Of a stretch of DNA of 10,423 nucleotides, positions 1-7,136 are shown piece by piece. The notes beneath the pieces were generated by a model that made no database searches, was not told the origin of the DNA, and saw only the letters and a program-made list of their open reading frames with translations. The DNA comes from JABDPF01 sp036351575 (lineage in GTDB: Bacteria > Pseudomonadota > Gammaproteobacteria > Xanthomonadales > SZUA-36). How positions within the stretch are numbered: the first letter of the stretch is position 1; every line of letters begins with the position of its first letter. Both the position numbers and the translations under genes were made by a program. The stretch spans positions 1 through 10,423 of the forward strand of contig JAZBPJ010000018.1 of the NCBI GenBank assembly GCA_036351575.1, given 5' to 3'.

Positions 1-5
1 CGAGG

Positions 6-821
6 TCAGTCGTCGCCCTTTTCGTAGACGTGCATGTCACGCTGCGGGTAGGGGATGCTGCAGCCCGCGGCTTCGAGTTCGACCTTGGCCTGTTCGGTCA
101 GGTCGCCGTAGACCGTCCAGTAATCGACCGACTTGACCCAGGGGCGGCAGGCGAAATCGACGCTGCTGTCACCGAGGTTCATGACGAAGATGTTCGTCGC
201 TGGGTCATCCAGGACCAGCGGGTGTTTTTTGCAGATGTCGGTCAGTACCTTGCGGGCCACCTTCAGGTCGTCGTCGTAGCCGACACCGAAGACCAGGTCC
301 ACGCGGCGCGTATCCATGGCCGAAAAGTTCGTGATGGGGCCGGCTCCGATCTGGCTGTTGGGAACGATCACGACCTTGTTGTCCGGCGTCGTCAGGATGG
401 TGCTGAAAATCTTGATTTCGGTAACCGAGCCCATGACGCCGCCCGCCTCGATGAAATCGCCCTGCTTGAAGGGGCGGAAAATGATCAGCATCACGCCGGC
501 CGCGAAGTTGCCGAGAGAATCCTTCAGGGCGAGACCGACGGCCAGGCCGGCGGCGCCGAGAATGGCGAGCAGCGAAGTGATGGGTATGCCCAGCGTGTCC
601 AGCGCGGCCAGGATAACGGCGGCCAGCAGGATCGCGTAGACGATGTTGCCCAGGAAACTGACCAGTGTCGAGTCCAGTTCGGCCCGTTCCATCAGCTTCT
701 TCAGAATGTTCGTGATCCGGTTGGAAATCCACTTACCGACGATGAAGATGACCAGCGCCAGAACGATCTTGATGCCCCATTCGGTCAGCATCGGCACGAG
801 GGTTTCAGCATTGAATTCCAT
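6..821 (-). CDS. mscS: MscS-family small-conductance mechanosensitive ion channel
   Basis: Inner-membrane channel that opens under membrane tension and releases solutes during hypo-osmotic shock; the family works as a homoheptamer. The 271-residue length is close to E. coli MscS (286). Hydrophobic segments lie at about residues 15-32, 57-77 and 81-118. The third carries the Ala/Gly-rich pore helix, with ILGAAGLAVGLAL at 87-99, then DSLGNFAAGV and the FRPFKQGD turn into the beta domain. Leu93 and Leu97 align with the hydrophobic-gate leucines of MscS. Lys100-Asp101 replace the Gln-Gly pair at the E. coli TM3 kink, as I recall for many homologues. The C-terminal IPYPQRDMHV is a family signature. 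A GGAG lies 6 bases before the ATG. It is the last gene visible in a minus-strand run, 38 bases after the small upstream gene, so probably co-transcribed with acyl-CoA genes to which it has no obvious metabolic link. Family certain; gating properties inferred. Confidence 0.94.
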   Translation of the reverse strand: MEFNAETLVPMLTEWGIKIVLALVIFIVGKWISNRITNILKKLMERAELDSTLVSFLGNIVYAILLAAVILAALDTLGIPITSLLAILGAAGLAVGLALKDSLGNFAAGVMLIIFRPFKQGDFIEAGGVMGSVTEIKIFSTILTTPDNKVVIVPNSQIGAGPITNFSAMDTRRVDLVFGVGYDDDLKVARKVLTDICKKHPLVLDDPATNIFVMNLGDSSVDFACRPWVKSVDYWTVYGDLTEQAKVELEAAGCSIPYPQRDMHVYEKGDD

Positions 822-859
822 GTTGCTCTCCAGTTTTTACTTGTATTTCCAATTAAAAT

Positions 860-1267
860 TCAGGTGATGTCGCCGCCGGGTTCCAGGAACTCCTCCAGGC
901 GGTCCGCGATGGACGCCACGTTGCGAATCGTGTAGTCCAGTTCGTCGTCGCCGACGAAGGCGTAGGGCAGATTCTCACACATCTTGATGTACGGGATTCC
1001 ATCCATGTCGCCGACCGCGAGGTAGCCGACACGCTGGGTGAGGTTGATGCGCAGGCATTTTTCCGCATCGAGGTCAGAAAGCGGCGCCACCGGGGTTTCC
1101 ACGCGCAGGATCCGCCGCCCCCGTTCCGACTCCAGTTCGGCCAGGAAGATGCTCTGTTTGCGGTCTGAATCGTTCATGGCGAATTCGAAGCTGATGATGA
1201 ACGGTTCGTCGATCGTCAGTTCGTAACGCTCCATGATGTGGTTGCGTACTTCCGCAAAGGTTTCCAT
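860..1267 (-). CDS. Small acidic hypothetical protein, possibly YbjN / secretion-chaperone-like
   Basis: Predicted 135-residue soluble protein with no signal peptide or membrane segment. I do not firmly recognise it. The alternation of strands in the middle (about residues 22-100) and the amphipathic helix IRNVASIADRLEEFL near the C-terminus recall the YbjN and type III secretion chaperone-like fold, but this is an impression, not a motif match. I chose the ATG at 1267 because GGAG lies 6 bases upstream. An in-frame ATG at 1279 would add four residues (MENR) and has a poorer site. It sits between the short-chain dehydrogenase (26-base gap) and mscS (38-base gap), consistent with one transcript. 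No catalytic residues are evident. It may be a partner or adaptor protein; function unknown. Confidence 0.8.
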   Translation of the reverse strand: METFAEVRNHIMERYELTIDEPFIISFEFAMNDSDRKQSIFLAELESERGRRILRVETPVAPLSDLDAEKCLRINLTQRVGYLAVGDMDGIPYIKMCENLPYAFVGDDELDYTIRNVASIADRLEEFLEPGGDIT

Positions 1268-1293
1268 TCTGTTCTCCATACGAATTCCCGCGT

Positions 1294-2055
1294 TTATTTC
1301 GGCGCCAGTCTCACCGCGCCATCAAGTCGGATGGTCGTTCCGTTCAAGTATGCATGCTCCATGATGTTCCCCGCCAGTTCCGCAAATTCCTCCGGCTTGC
1401 CGAGGCGTGACGGGAAGGGAATGGATGCGGAGAGCGATTCCTGTACGTGTTCGGGCATGCCGTCGACCATCGGTGTCCAGAAAATGCCCGGTGCGATGGT
1501 CATTACGCGGATGCCGAAGCGGGCGAGTTCGCGGGCCATCGGCAGCGTCAGGCCGACCAGGCCGCCCTTGGAGGCGGAGTAGGCCGCTTGGCCTATCTGG
1601 CCGTCAAAGGCCGCAACCGACGCGGTGTTTATGATGACGCCGCGTTCGCCGTCCTCGCCGCTTTCGTTGTGCTGCATGAGATCCGCCGCCGCCTTGGCCA
1701 CGTTGAAACTGCCGACCAGGTTGACGTTGATGGTGGTGCTGAAAAAGGACAACGGCATCGGCGCTTCGCGGCCGAGCACCCGCGCGGCCCCGAGAATTCC
1801 CGCGCAGTTCATGGCGACGTTCAGGCCGCCCATGTGCTCCCGGGCCTTGTTGAGTGATTCGATCACCCCTTCTTCCGAGGTCACGTCGGTTTTGAGATAA
1901 AGCGCGCCGGTCTCCGCGGCCGCAGTGGCGCCGGCTTCGTCGTTGACGTCCAGCATGACGGCTTTGCCGCCGTTGGCGACGAGGTGCTTTACAACGGCCA
2001 GGCCCAGGCCCGAAACACCGCCCGTGACGATGGCTTTTGCCTGTGAAAGTTGCAT
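1294..2055 (-). CDS. Short-chain dehydrogenase, 3-hydroxyacyl-CoA dehydrogenase type-2-like
   Basis: A 253-residue classical SDR, cytosolic, probably oxidising a 3-hydroxyacyl-CoA or 2-methyl-3-hydroxyacyl-CoA with NAD. The Rossmann nucleotide motif TGGVSGLG is at residues 11-18. Asp36 ends the second strand (VMLDVND) and favours NAD over NADP. NCAG is at 83-86. The catalytic residues are Ser146 (NTASVAAF), Tyr159 and Lys163 (YSASK), followed by the PG-IFWTPM region at 189-196. Length and pattern resemble the HSD17B10 / 3-hydroxyacyl-CoA dehydrogenase type 2 group, which acts in isoleucine and branched-chain acyl-CoA breakdown. AGGAG lies about 6 bases before the ATG. It starts 20 bases after the thiolase stop, so the two are almost certainly co-transcribed, and dehydrogenase plus thiolase perform consecutive steps of beta-oxidation. 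The SDR family is certain; exact substrate is inferred from context. Confidence 0.92.
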   Translation of the reverse strand: MQLSQAKAIVTGGVSGLGLAVVKHLVANGGKAVMLDVNDEAGATAAAETGALYLKTDVTSEEGVIESLNKAREHMGGLNVAMNCAGILGAARVLGREAPMPLSFFSTTINVNLVGSFNVAKAAADLMQHNESGEDGERGVIINTASVAAFDGQIGQAAYSASKGGLVGLTLPMARELARFGIRVMTIAPGIFWTPMVDGMPEHVQESLSASIPFPSRLGKPEEFAELAGNIMEHAYLNGTTIRLDGAVRLAPK

Positions 2056-2075
2056 GGTTCGCTCCTGTTTCGTGT

Positions 2076-3254
2076 TCAGATTTCGATCGCGATCGCGACG
2101 GCCTCACCGCCGCCGAGGCACAACGAGGCAACGCCCCTTTTCAGCCCGCGCTGACGCAGTGCGTAGATCAGCGTGACCAGGATGCGGGCGCCGGAAGCGC
2201 CGATAGGGTGGCCCAGCGCGCAGGCGCCGCCATTCACGTTGACGCGGTCCTGCTGCAGGCCGTTGTCGTGCATCGCGGCCATCGTGACCGATGCGAAGGC
2301 TTCGTTGATCTCGAACAGGTCGACGTCGTCCATCGTCCAGCCGGCTTTTTTCACCACGTCAGCCACCGCCCTGGATGGCGCGGTCGTGAACCACTCCGGT
2401 TCCTGCGAGAAGGTGGCATGGGCGACGATGCGAGCCAGCGTTTCGAGTCCGCGGGCGGCGGCTTCGTCTGCGGTCATCAGCACGGTGGCGGCGCCGCCGT
2501 CCGAAATCTTCGAAGCATTCGCGGCCGTCACGGTACCGTCTTTCTTGAAGGCCGGCCGCAGGGTCGGGATTTTTTCGATGTTGCAGCGGGCCGGTTCTTC
2601 GTCAGCATCGCAAACGGTTTCACCGCGGCGGGTCTTGACGGTCACCGGAACGATTTCCTCGGCAAAGGTGCCGTCCGCGACCGCTTTTTGGGCGCGCTCG
2701 ATCGTGGTGATTGCAAAGGCGTCCTGGTCTTCACGCGTGAAGCCGTATTTCTCGGCGCACATTTCGCCGAACATGCCCATCATCTGGCCGTCGTAAGGGC
2801 TCTGCAGGCCGTCCCAGAACATGTGGTCCATTACCTCGCCGTGCCCCATGCGCATGCCGCCGCGCGCCTTGGGCAGCATGTAGGGCGCGTTGGTCATGGA
2901 TTCCAGGCCGCCGGCGATCACGATGTTCGAACTGCCGACCCGGATGGCGTCGAAGCCGAGCATGACGGATTTCATTCCGGAGCCGCAGACCTTGTTGATG
3001 GTCATCGCGCCGACCGAGACCGGCACACCGGCTTTCAATGCGGCTTGTCGGGCCGGCGCCTGGCCGAGGCCGGCGGGCAGCACGCAGCCCATGATCACTT
3101 CACTGGCGTCCCCCGCCTCGATGCCGGCCTGCTCGACCGCTCCCGCGATCGCGGCCGCACCCAGGTCGGTGCCGCTGCACGGTTCGAATTGTCCCTGGAA
3201 TGAGCCGATGGGCGTGCGCTTCGCGCCCACGATAACAACAGTCTGGTCGGTCAT
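2076..3254 (-). CDS. Thiolase, acetyl-CoA C-acetyltransferase type
   Basis: A 392-residue thiolase that cleaves 3-ketoacyl-CoA with CoA, or condenses two acetyl-CoA in reverse. Length fits the AtoB/PhaA group (about 393). The active-site acyl-accepting cysteine is Cys90 in NKVCGSG. The other catalytic elements follow in order: NEAF at 317-320, His349 in GHP, and Cys379 in CLGGGEA. The GMRMGH and SPYDGQMMG stretches (about 133-161) are typical of biosynthetic-type tetrameric thiolases. The frame is open for 64 further codons upstream, but the ATG at 3254 starts directly with the conserved MTDQTVVIVGAKRTPIG and has GGAG 8 bases upstream, so the longer form is rejected. It is the first gene of the minus-strand run and is divergent from icmF. 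With the following dehydrogenase it suggests a short-chain or branched acyl-CoA degradation role. Biosynthetic use, for example in polyhydroxyalkanoate supply, cannot be excluded. Confidence 0.95.
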   Translation of the reverse strand: MTDQTVVIVGAKRTPIGSFQGQFEPCSGTDLGAAAIAGAVEQAGIEAGDASEVIMGCVLPAGLGQAPARQAALKAGVPVSVGAMTINKVCGSGMKSVMLGFDAIRVGSSNIVIAGGLESMTNAPYMLPKARGGMRMGHGEVMDHMFWDGLQSPYDGQMMGMFGEMCAEKYGFTREDQDAFAITTIERAQKAVADGTFAEEIVPVTVKTRRGETVCDADEEPARCNIEKIPTLRPAFKKDGTVTAANASKISDGGAATVLMTADEAAARGLETLARIVAHATFSQEPEWFTTAPSRAVADVVKKAGWTMDDVDLFEINEAFASVTMAAMHDNGLQQDRVNVNGGACALGHPIGASGARILVTLIYALRQRGLKRGVASLCLGGGEAVAIAIEI

Positions 3255-3488
3255 TGGATGTGCTCCGTCATGCGATGGGTTCCTGCTGCTTGAAAAATAC
3301 CGGGGAACCGCGTTTTCTGAAGAGCATATTTTAGCGTATCGCTGACCGTGAAAGGGCGGGCCTGCATCAAGGATTTGTGTATTTTCGGCTTGCAGATGAA
3401 GTTGCGCCGCCGAAGCAAAGCCCCGACGGCGCGTATCCCGACACACTTCAGTCGGGTGGCGAGATATTCTGCCATCCCGTGCGTTGTC

Positions 3489-3515
3489 GGGAGCAGGTCC
3501 TTTGCTCCCCTTTTT
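3489..3515 (+). terminator. Rho-independent terminator-like hairpin ahead of icmF
   Basis: GGGAGCA (3489-3495), a 7-base loop, and TGCTCCC (3503-3509) form a perfect 7-bp stem followed by C and five T (3511-3515). The T-tract is on the plus strand only, so it would stop rightward transcription 128 bases before the icmF start. No plus-strand gene lies upstream within the window. It may therefore insulate icmF, end a short leader or small RNA, or act as an attenuator. The T-tract is short, so strength is uncertain. Confidence 0.5.
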
Positions 3516-3530
3516 GACTTACTCTATAAA
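3502..3530 (+). promoter_or_regulatory. Candidate sigma70 promoter for icmF
   Basis: TTGCTC (3502-3507, 3 of 6 to the -35 consensus), a 17-base spacer, and TATAAA (3525-3530, 5 of 6 to the -10 consensus). Transcription would start near 3537, giving a leader of about 107 bases to the ATG at 3644. It overlaps the downstream arm of the terminator-like hairpin, so in this reading the hairpin lies before the transcript start and would block read-through. Another TTGACT at 3514 and TTGACG at 3549 lack well-spaced -10 boxes. Confidence 0.4.
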
Positions 3531-3643
3531 CATAGGTCCAAATCCGCTTTGACGCAACTGGCGAACCGTAATTCGTGTCCAGGACGGCGAAAACAGGCGC
3601 GGGGCGCGTTAAAATGGCCCCCACGAAACCACAAGGCCGCAAA

Positions 3644-6600
3644 ATGAACCAAGCCGCACGCTCTTTCGCTCCAAAAGCAGAGAATGATTCGCCCACCCCG
3701 ATGCGCTTCGTCACCGCTGCATCCCTGTTTGACGGCCACGATGCAGCGATCAACATCATGCGGCGGCTGATCCAGGCGCAGGGCGTGGAAGTGATTCACC
3801 TGGGGCACAACCGCAGCGTGCTCGATATCGTGCAGGCGGCGATCCAGGAGGACGCCGACGCGATCGCAATCTCGTCCTACCAGGGCGGGCACATGGAATT
3901 CTTCCGCTACATGGTCGATCTGCTGAACGAAGCGGACGCCGGTCATATCCGCATTTTCGGCGGCGGCGGCGGCACGATCACGCCGGAAGAAATCCAGGAA
4001 CTGGAAGCTTACGGCGTGGAGCGCATCTACCACCCCGACGACGGCATGGGCATGGGCCTGGTCGAGATGATCGAAGACGTCGTGAAAAGGGCGGCAAGGC
4101 GGCGCCTGCCTTCACGCGTCCCCGCATCGACCGACGCACGTGATTTTGCCGCGATCGCCGGAATGATCTCCGCGCTCGAGGACGAGGTCATCGCTGCCGA
4201 CGAACTGGACGCGAAACGCCGTGGTTGGCAGAACACGAAAGCGCCCGCACCCGTGGTCGGCATCACCGGAACCGGCGGTGCCGGAAAGTCCTCGGTAACC
4301 GACGAACTGCTGCTGCGCTTCCTGCAGTGCTTTCCCGACATGAAAATCGCGGTGCTGGCCGTGGATCCGACGCGCCGCCGCACGGGCGGGGCGCTGCTGG
4401 GCGACCGCATACGAATGAACGCGCTGCGCAACCCGAACATCTACATGCGCAGCATGGCGACCCGGCGCCAGCACCTGGCGACCTCGGCGATCCTGCAGGA
4501 CGCCATTGCGCTGCTGCGGTCCTCGGGCTTTGACCTGGTTATCGTGGAAACCGCGGGTATCGGCCAGTCCGACTCGGAGATCGTCGACATGGTCGATTTT
4601 CCGGTGTACGTGATGACCAGTGATTTCGGCGCCCAGAGCCAGCTGGAAAAAATCGACATGCTGGACTTCGCGGAACTCGTCGTGCTCAACAAGTACGACA
4701 AGCGGGCCGCCGAGGACGCGCTGCGCGACGTGCGCAAGCAGTGGAAACGCAACCGCAACCGGTTTCACGCGGCGGACGCGGACGTTCCCGTTTACCCGAC
4801 CATAGCCAGCCAGTTCAACGACCCGGGCGTCAGCTGGATGTTTTACAACCTGTGCCGGCTTCTTCGAGAGAAAATGGACCTTCCGGCAGAGCGATGGACG
4901 CCGGAAATCGATACCTCGCTGCGTGAACCCCGCGCTACCGTGCTGATCCCGGGCCAGCGCGTGCGCTACCTGGCGGAAATTGCCGAGCAGGGCCGCTCGA
5001 TCAATGCCGATATCGCCCGCCAGGCCGAGGCCGCCGGACGCGCCCAGAGCTTCTACCGCTCGCTCGAAGCGCTCGACGACGAAACCTTGCCCGCTCCGCT
5101 CGACCTGTATCCGGAGAATGATCTCGTGGGAGCCCGCGGTGCGGGCGAAATCGACGCCGACGAAAACGATCGCGCGCATGGCGCGCTCCTGCAGAAGCTT
5201 CGTTCGATGTACAACGAGGCGATCAGGAGCCTGTCCTTCGACGCTGTCGAGCTGCTCAAGTCCTGGCCCGAACGCAAGGCCGGCCTGCGCAGCGAGAAGT
5301 ACAGCTACGAGGTGCGCGGGCGCGAGGTCACCGGCGCCAACTTCAGGGAGTCTCTGAGCCGCCAGCAGATTCCGAAAATCGGCATGCCGCGCGATGCCGA
5401 CTGGGGCGAACTGCTCAGCTTCCTGATGCGCGAGAACCTGCCGGGTGCTTATCCCTATACGGCCGGTGTGTTTCCTTACCGGCGCACGGGCGAAGACCCC
5501 ATCCGGATGTTCGCGGGCGAGGGCACGCCCGAACGCACCAACCGCCGTTTTCACCTGCTGGCCCACGGCCAGCCCGCCGTGCGCCTGAGCACGGCCTTTG
5601 ACTCGGTGACGCTGTACGGTGAAGACCCGCACCGGCGCCCGGATATTTACGGCAAAATCGGCAACTCGGGTGTTTCCATCGCCACGCTGGACGACATGAA
5701 AAAGCTGTACTCGGGCTTCGACCTGTGCGCGCCGAACACGTCCGTATCGATGACCATCAACGGCCCGGCGCCGATGATGCTGGCGTTTTTCATGAACACC
5801 GCGATCGACCAGCAGGTCGAAAAGCACCTGAAAGAGAACGGCAAATGGGACGAGGCCGAAAAGAAAATCGCCGCCCACTTCGGGGGCCGCGAGCGGCCGC
5901 GCTACCATGGCGAGCTTCCCGAAGGCAACGACGGGCTCGGGCTGGCGCTGCTGGGCCTCACCGGCGACAGGCTCGTGGACGCGGAAACCTACGCGAAGAT
6001 CCGAGAAGAAACACTGCAGCGGGTGCGCGGCACCGTTCAGGCCGACATCCTGAAAGAGGACCAGGCGCAGAACACCTGCATTTTTTCCACCGAGTTCGCG
6101 CTGCGCATGATGGGCGATATCCAGCAGTTCTTCGTCGAAAACCGCGTGCGCAACTTCTACAGCGTATCGATTTCGGGTTACCACATCGCCGAGGCCGGGG
6201 CGAACCCGATCAGCCAGTTGGCGTTCACGCTCAGCAACGGCTTGACGATCGTCGAGTACTACCTCGCGCGCGGCATGGATATCGACGAGTTCGCCCCCAA
6301 CCTGAGTTTCTTCTTCAGCAACGGCATGGATCCGGAGTACACCGTGATCGGCCGCGTCGCACGCCGCATCTGGGCGCGCGCCATGCGCGAGCGCTACGGC
6401 GCCAACCGCCGCAGCCAGATGCTGAAGTACCACATCCAGACCAGCGGCCGCAGCCTGCACGCGCAGGAAATCCAGTTCAACGACATCCGCACCACGCTGC
6501 AGGCGCTGTACGCGCTGTTCGACAACTGCAACAGCCTGCATACCAACGCCTACGACGAAGCGATCACGACGCCGACCGAAGAATCAGTACGAAGAGCTGT

Positions 6601-7126
6601 CGCTATCCAGATGATAATCAACAAAGAATTAGGTTTGAATTTCTGCGAAAATCCCTGGCAGGGCAGCTTTATCATCGACGAGATGACGGACCTGGTCGAA
6701 GAGGCCGTATACCGCGAGTTCGAGAGCATATCCGAACGCGGCGGCGTGCTCGGTGCGATGGACACCATGTACCAGCGCAGCAAGATCCAGGAAGAGAGCC
6801 TGCACTACGAAAGCCTCAAGCACGACGGCACGCTGCCTATAGTCGGCGTGAATACCTTCCTGCCGCCCGACGGGCACGGGGAGGTCGGTGAAATCGAACT
6901 GATGCGTTCCAGCGACGCCGAAAAAGACCAGCAGGTCGCCAACGTCGAGGCCTACCGCGAAGCCAACGCGAAAGAGGTCCCCAGGCTGATTGCAGAGCTG
7001 CAGAAGGTCGCCCGGGAACGCAAAAATACCTTCGAAGCGATGATGCGCGCGGCGAAGTACTGCTCGCTGGGCACGATGGCGCGCGCGCTTTACGACGTTG
7101 GCGGTGAGTACCGGCGGAATATGTAA
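3644..7126 (+). CDS. icmF: IcmF: fused B12-dependent isobutyryl-CoA mutase with G-protein chaperone domain
   Basis: Interconverts isobutyryl-CoA and butyryl-CoA by an adenosylcobalamin radical rearrangement in the cytosol. The built-in GTPase guards cofactor loading. Start chosen at 3644 (AAGG 7 bases upstream), giving 1,160 residues; in-frame ATGs at 3614 and 3575 have poorer sites. Domain order: cobalamin-binding domain (about 15-145) with DGHD at 30-33, whose His32 is the axial ligand, and SYQGGH; MeaI-type P-loop GTPase (about 200-420) with Walker A GTGGAGKS at 209-216, ETAGIGQSDS from 302 and NKYD at 349-352; a helical linker (about 425-570); and the mutase barrel with YPYTAGVFPYRR, MFAGEG, VQADILKE and SGYHIAEAGANP (His847). 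Phe623 and Gln809 fill the positions that are Tyr and Arg in methylmalonyl-CoA mutase, favouring isobutyryl-CoA. It is longer than the roughly 1,090 residues of characterised IcmF, apparently through the linker. Divergent from the thiolase operon. IcmF identity is strong; substrate is inferred. Confidence 0.95.
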   Translation: MNQAARSFAPKAENDSPTPMRFVTAASLFDGHDAAINIMRRLIQAQGVEVIHLGHNRSVLDIVQAAIQEDADAIAISSYQGGHMEFFRYMVDLLNEADAGHIRIFGGGGGTITPEEIQELEAYGVERIYHPDDGMGMGLVEMIEDVVKRAARRRLPSRVPASTDARDFAAIAGMISALEDEVIAADELDAKRRGWQNTKAPAPVVGITGTGGAGKSSVTDELLLRFLQCFPDMKIAVLAVDPTRRRTGGALLGDRIRMNALRNPNIYMRSMATRRQHLATSAILQDAIALLRSSGFDLVIVETAGIGQSDSEIVDMVDFPVYVMTSDFGAQSQLEKIDMLDFAELVVLNKYDKRAAEDALRDVRKQWKRNRNRFHAADADVPVYPTIASQFNDPGVSWMFYNLCRLLREKMDLPAERWTPEIDTSLREPRATVLIPGQRVRYLAEIAEQGRSINADIARQAEAAGRAQSFYRSLEALDDETLPAPLDLYPENDLVGARGAGEIDADENDRAHGALLQKLRSMYNEAIRSLSFDAVELLKSWPERKAGLRSEKYSYEVRGREVTGANFRESLSRQQIPKIGMPRDADWGELLSFLMRENLPGAYPYTAGVFPYRRTGEDPIRMFAGEGTPERTNRRFHLLAHGQPAVRLSTAFDSVTLYGEDPHRRPDIYGKIGNSGVSIATLDDMKKLYSGFDLCAPNTSVSMTINGPAPMMLAFFMNTAIDQQVEKHLKENGKWDEAEKKIAAHFGGRERPRYHGELPEGNDGLGLALLGLTGDRLVDAETYAKIREETLQRVRGTVQADILKEDQAQNTCIFSTEFALRMMGDIQQFFVENRVRNFYSVSISGYHIAEAGANPISQLAFTLSNGLTIVEYYLARGMDIDEFAPNLSFFFSNGMDPEYTVIGRVARRIWARAMRERYGANRRSQMLKYHIQTSGRSLHAQEIQFNDIRTTLQALYALFDNCNSLHTNAYDEAITTPTEESVRRAVAIQMIINKELGLNFCENPWQGSFIIDEMTDLVEEAVYREFESISERGGVLGAMDTMYQRSKIQEESLHYESLKHDGTLPIVGVNTFLPPDGHGEVGEIELMRSSDAEKDQQVANVEAYREANAKEVPRLIAELQKVARERKNTFEAMMRAAKYCSLGTMARALYDVGGEYRRNM

Positions 7127-7136
7127 AACGAATACG

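Larger units (their letters stand above)
3255..3643. other. Divergent intergenic region between thiolase and icmF
   Basis: 389 bases without a supported gene. The half next to the thiolase is AT-richer and holds a weak minus-strand -10-like TAAAAT (3333-3328) without a convincing -35. An 11-base inverted repeat AGCG-TAT-CGCT (3333-3343) touches it and could be an operator. The centre (about 3384-3515) is rich in complementary short segments: TTCGGC/GCCGAA (3384-3389 with 3409-3414), two CCCGAC copies (3422-3427, 3437-3442), two GTCGGG copies (3451-3456, 3486-3491), and GGGTGGC/GCCATCC flanking a 10-base loop. The icmF side has the terminator-like hairpin and a promoter candidate. No cobalamin-riboswitch B12 box was recognised. 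A frame of 99 codons on the plus strand here looks non-coding. Confidence 0.6.

Noticed and set aside
2037..3203. 388-codon open frame on the plus strand opposite the thiolase
   Set aside because: Antisense to a gene with every thiolase catalytic motif; translation is His/Arg/Ala-rich without a domain.
3360..3643. Cobalamin riboswitch ahead of the B12-dependent enzyme
   Set aside because: Looked for the conserved B12 box and the usual multi-stem core and did not find them; an Infernal search would settle it.
3348..3647. 99-codon plus-strand frame spanning the icmF upstream region
   Set aside because: No Shine-Dalgarno site, runs through the terminator-like hairpin and overlaps the icmF start; composition is not that of the neighbouring genes.
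4112..6541. Very long open frame (809 codons) on the minus strand, antisense to icmF
   Set aside because: It lies in a codon-phased mirror of a GC-rich gene, its translation is low-complexity in Arg, Ala, Val, Gln and His, and no domain is recognisable. IcmF on the other strand is unambiguous.
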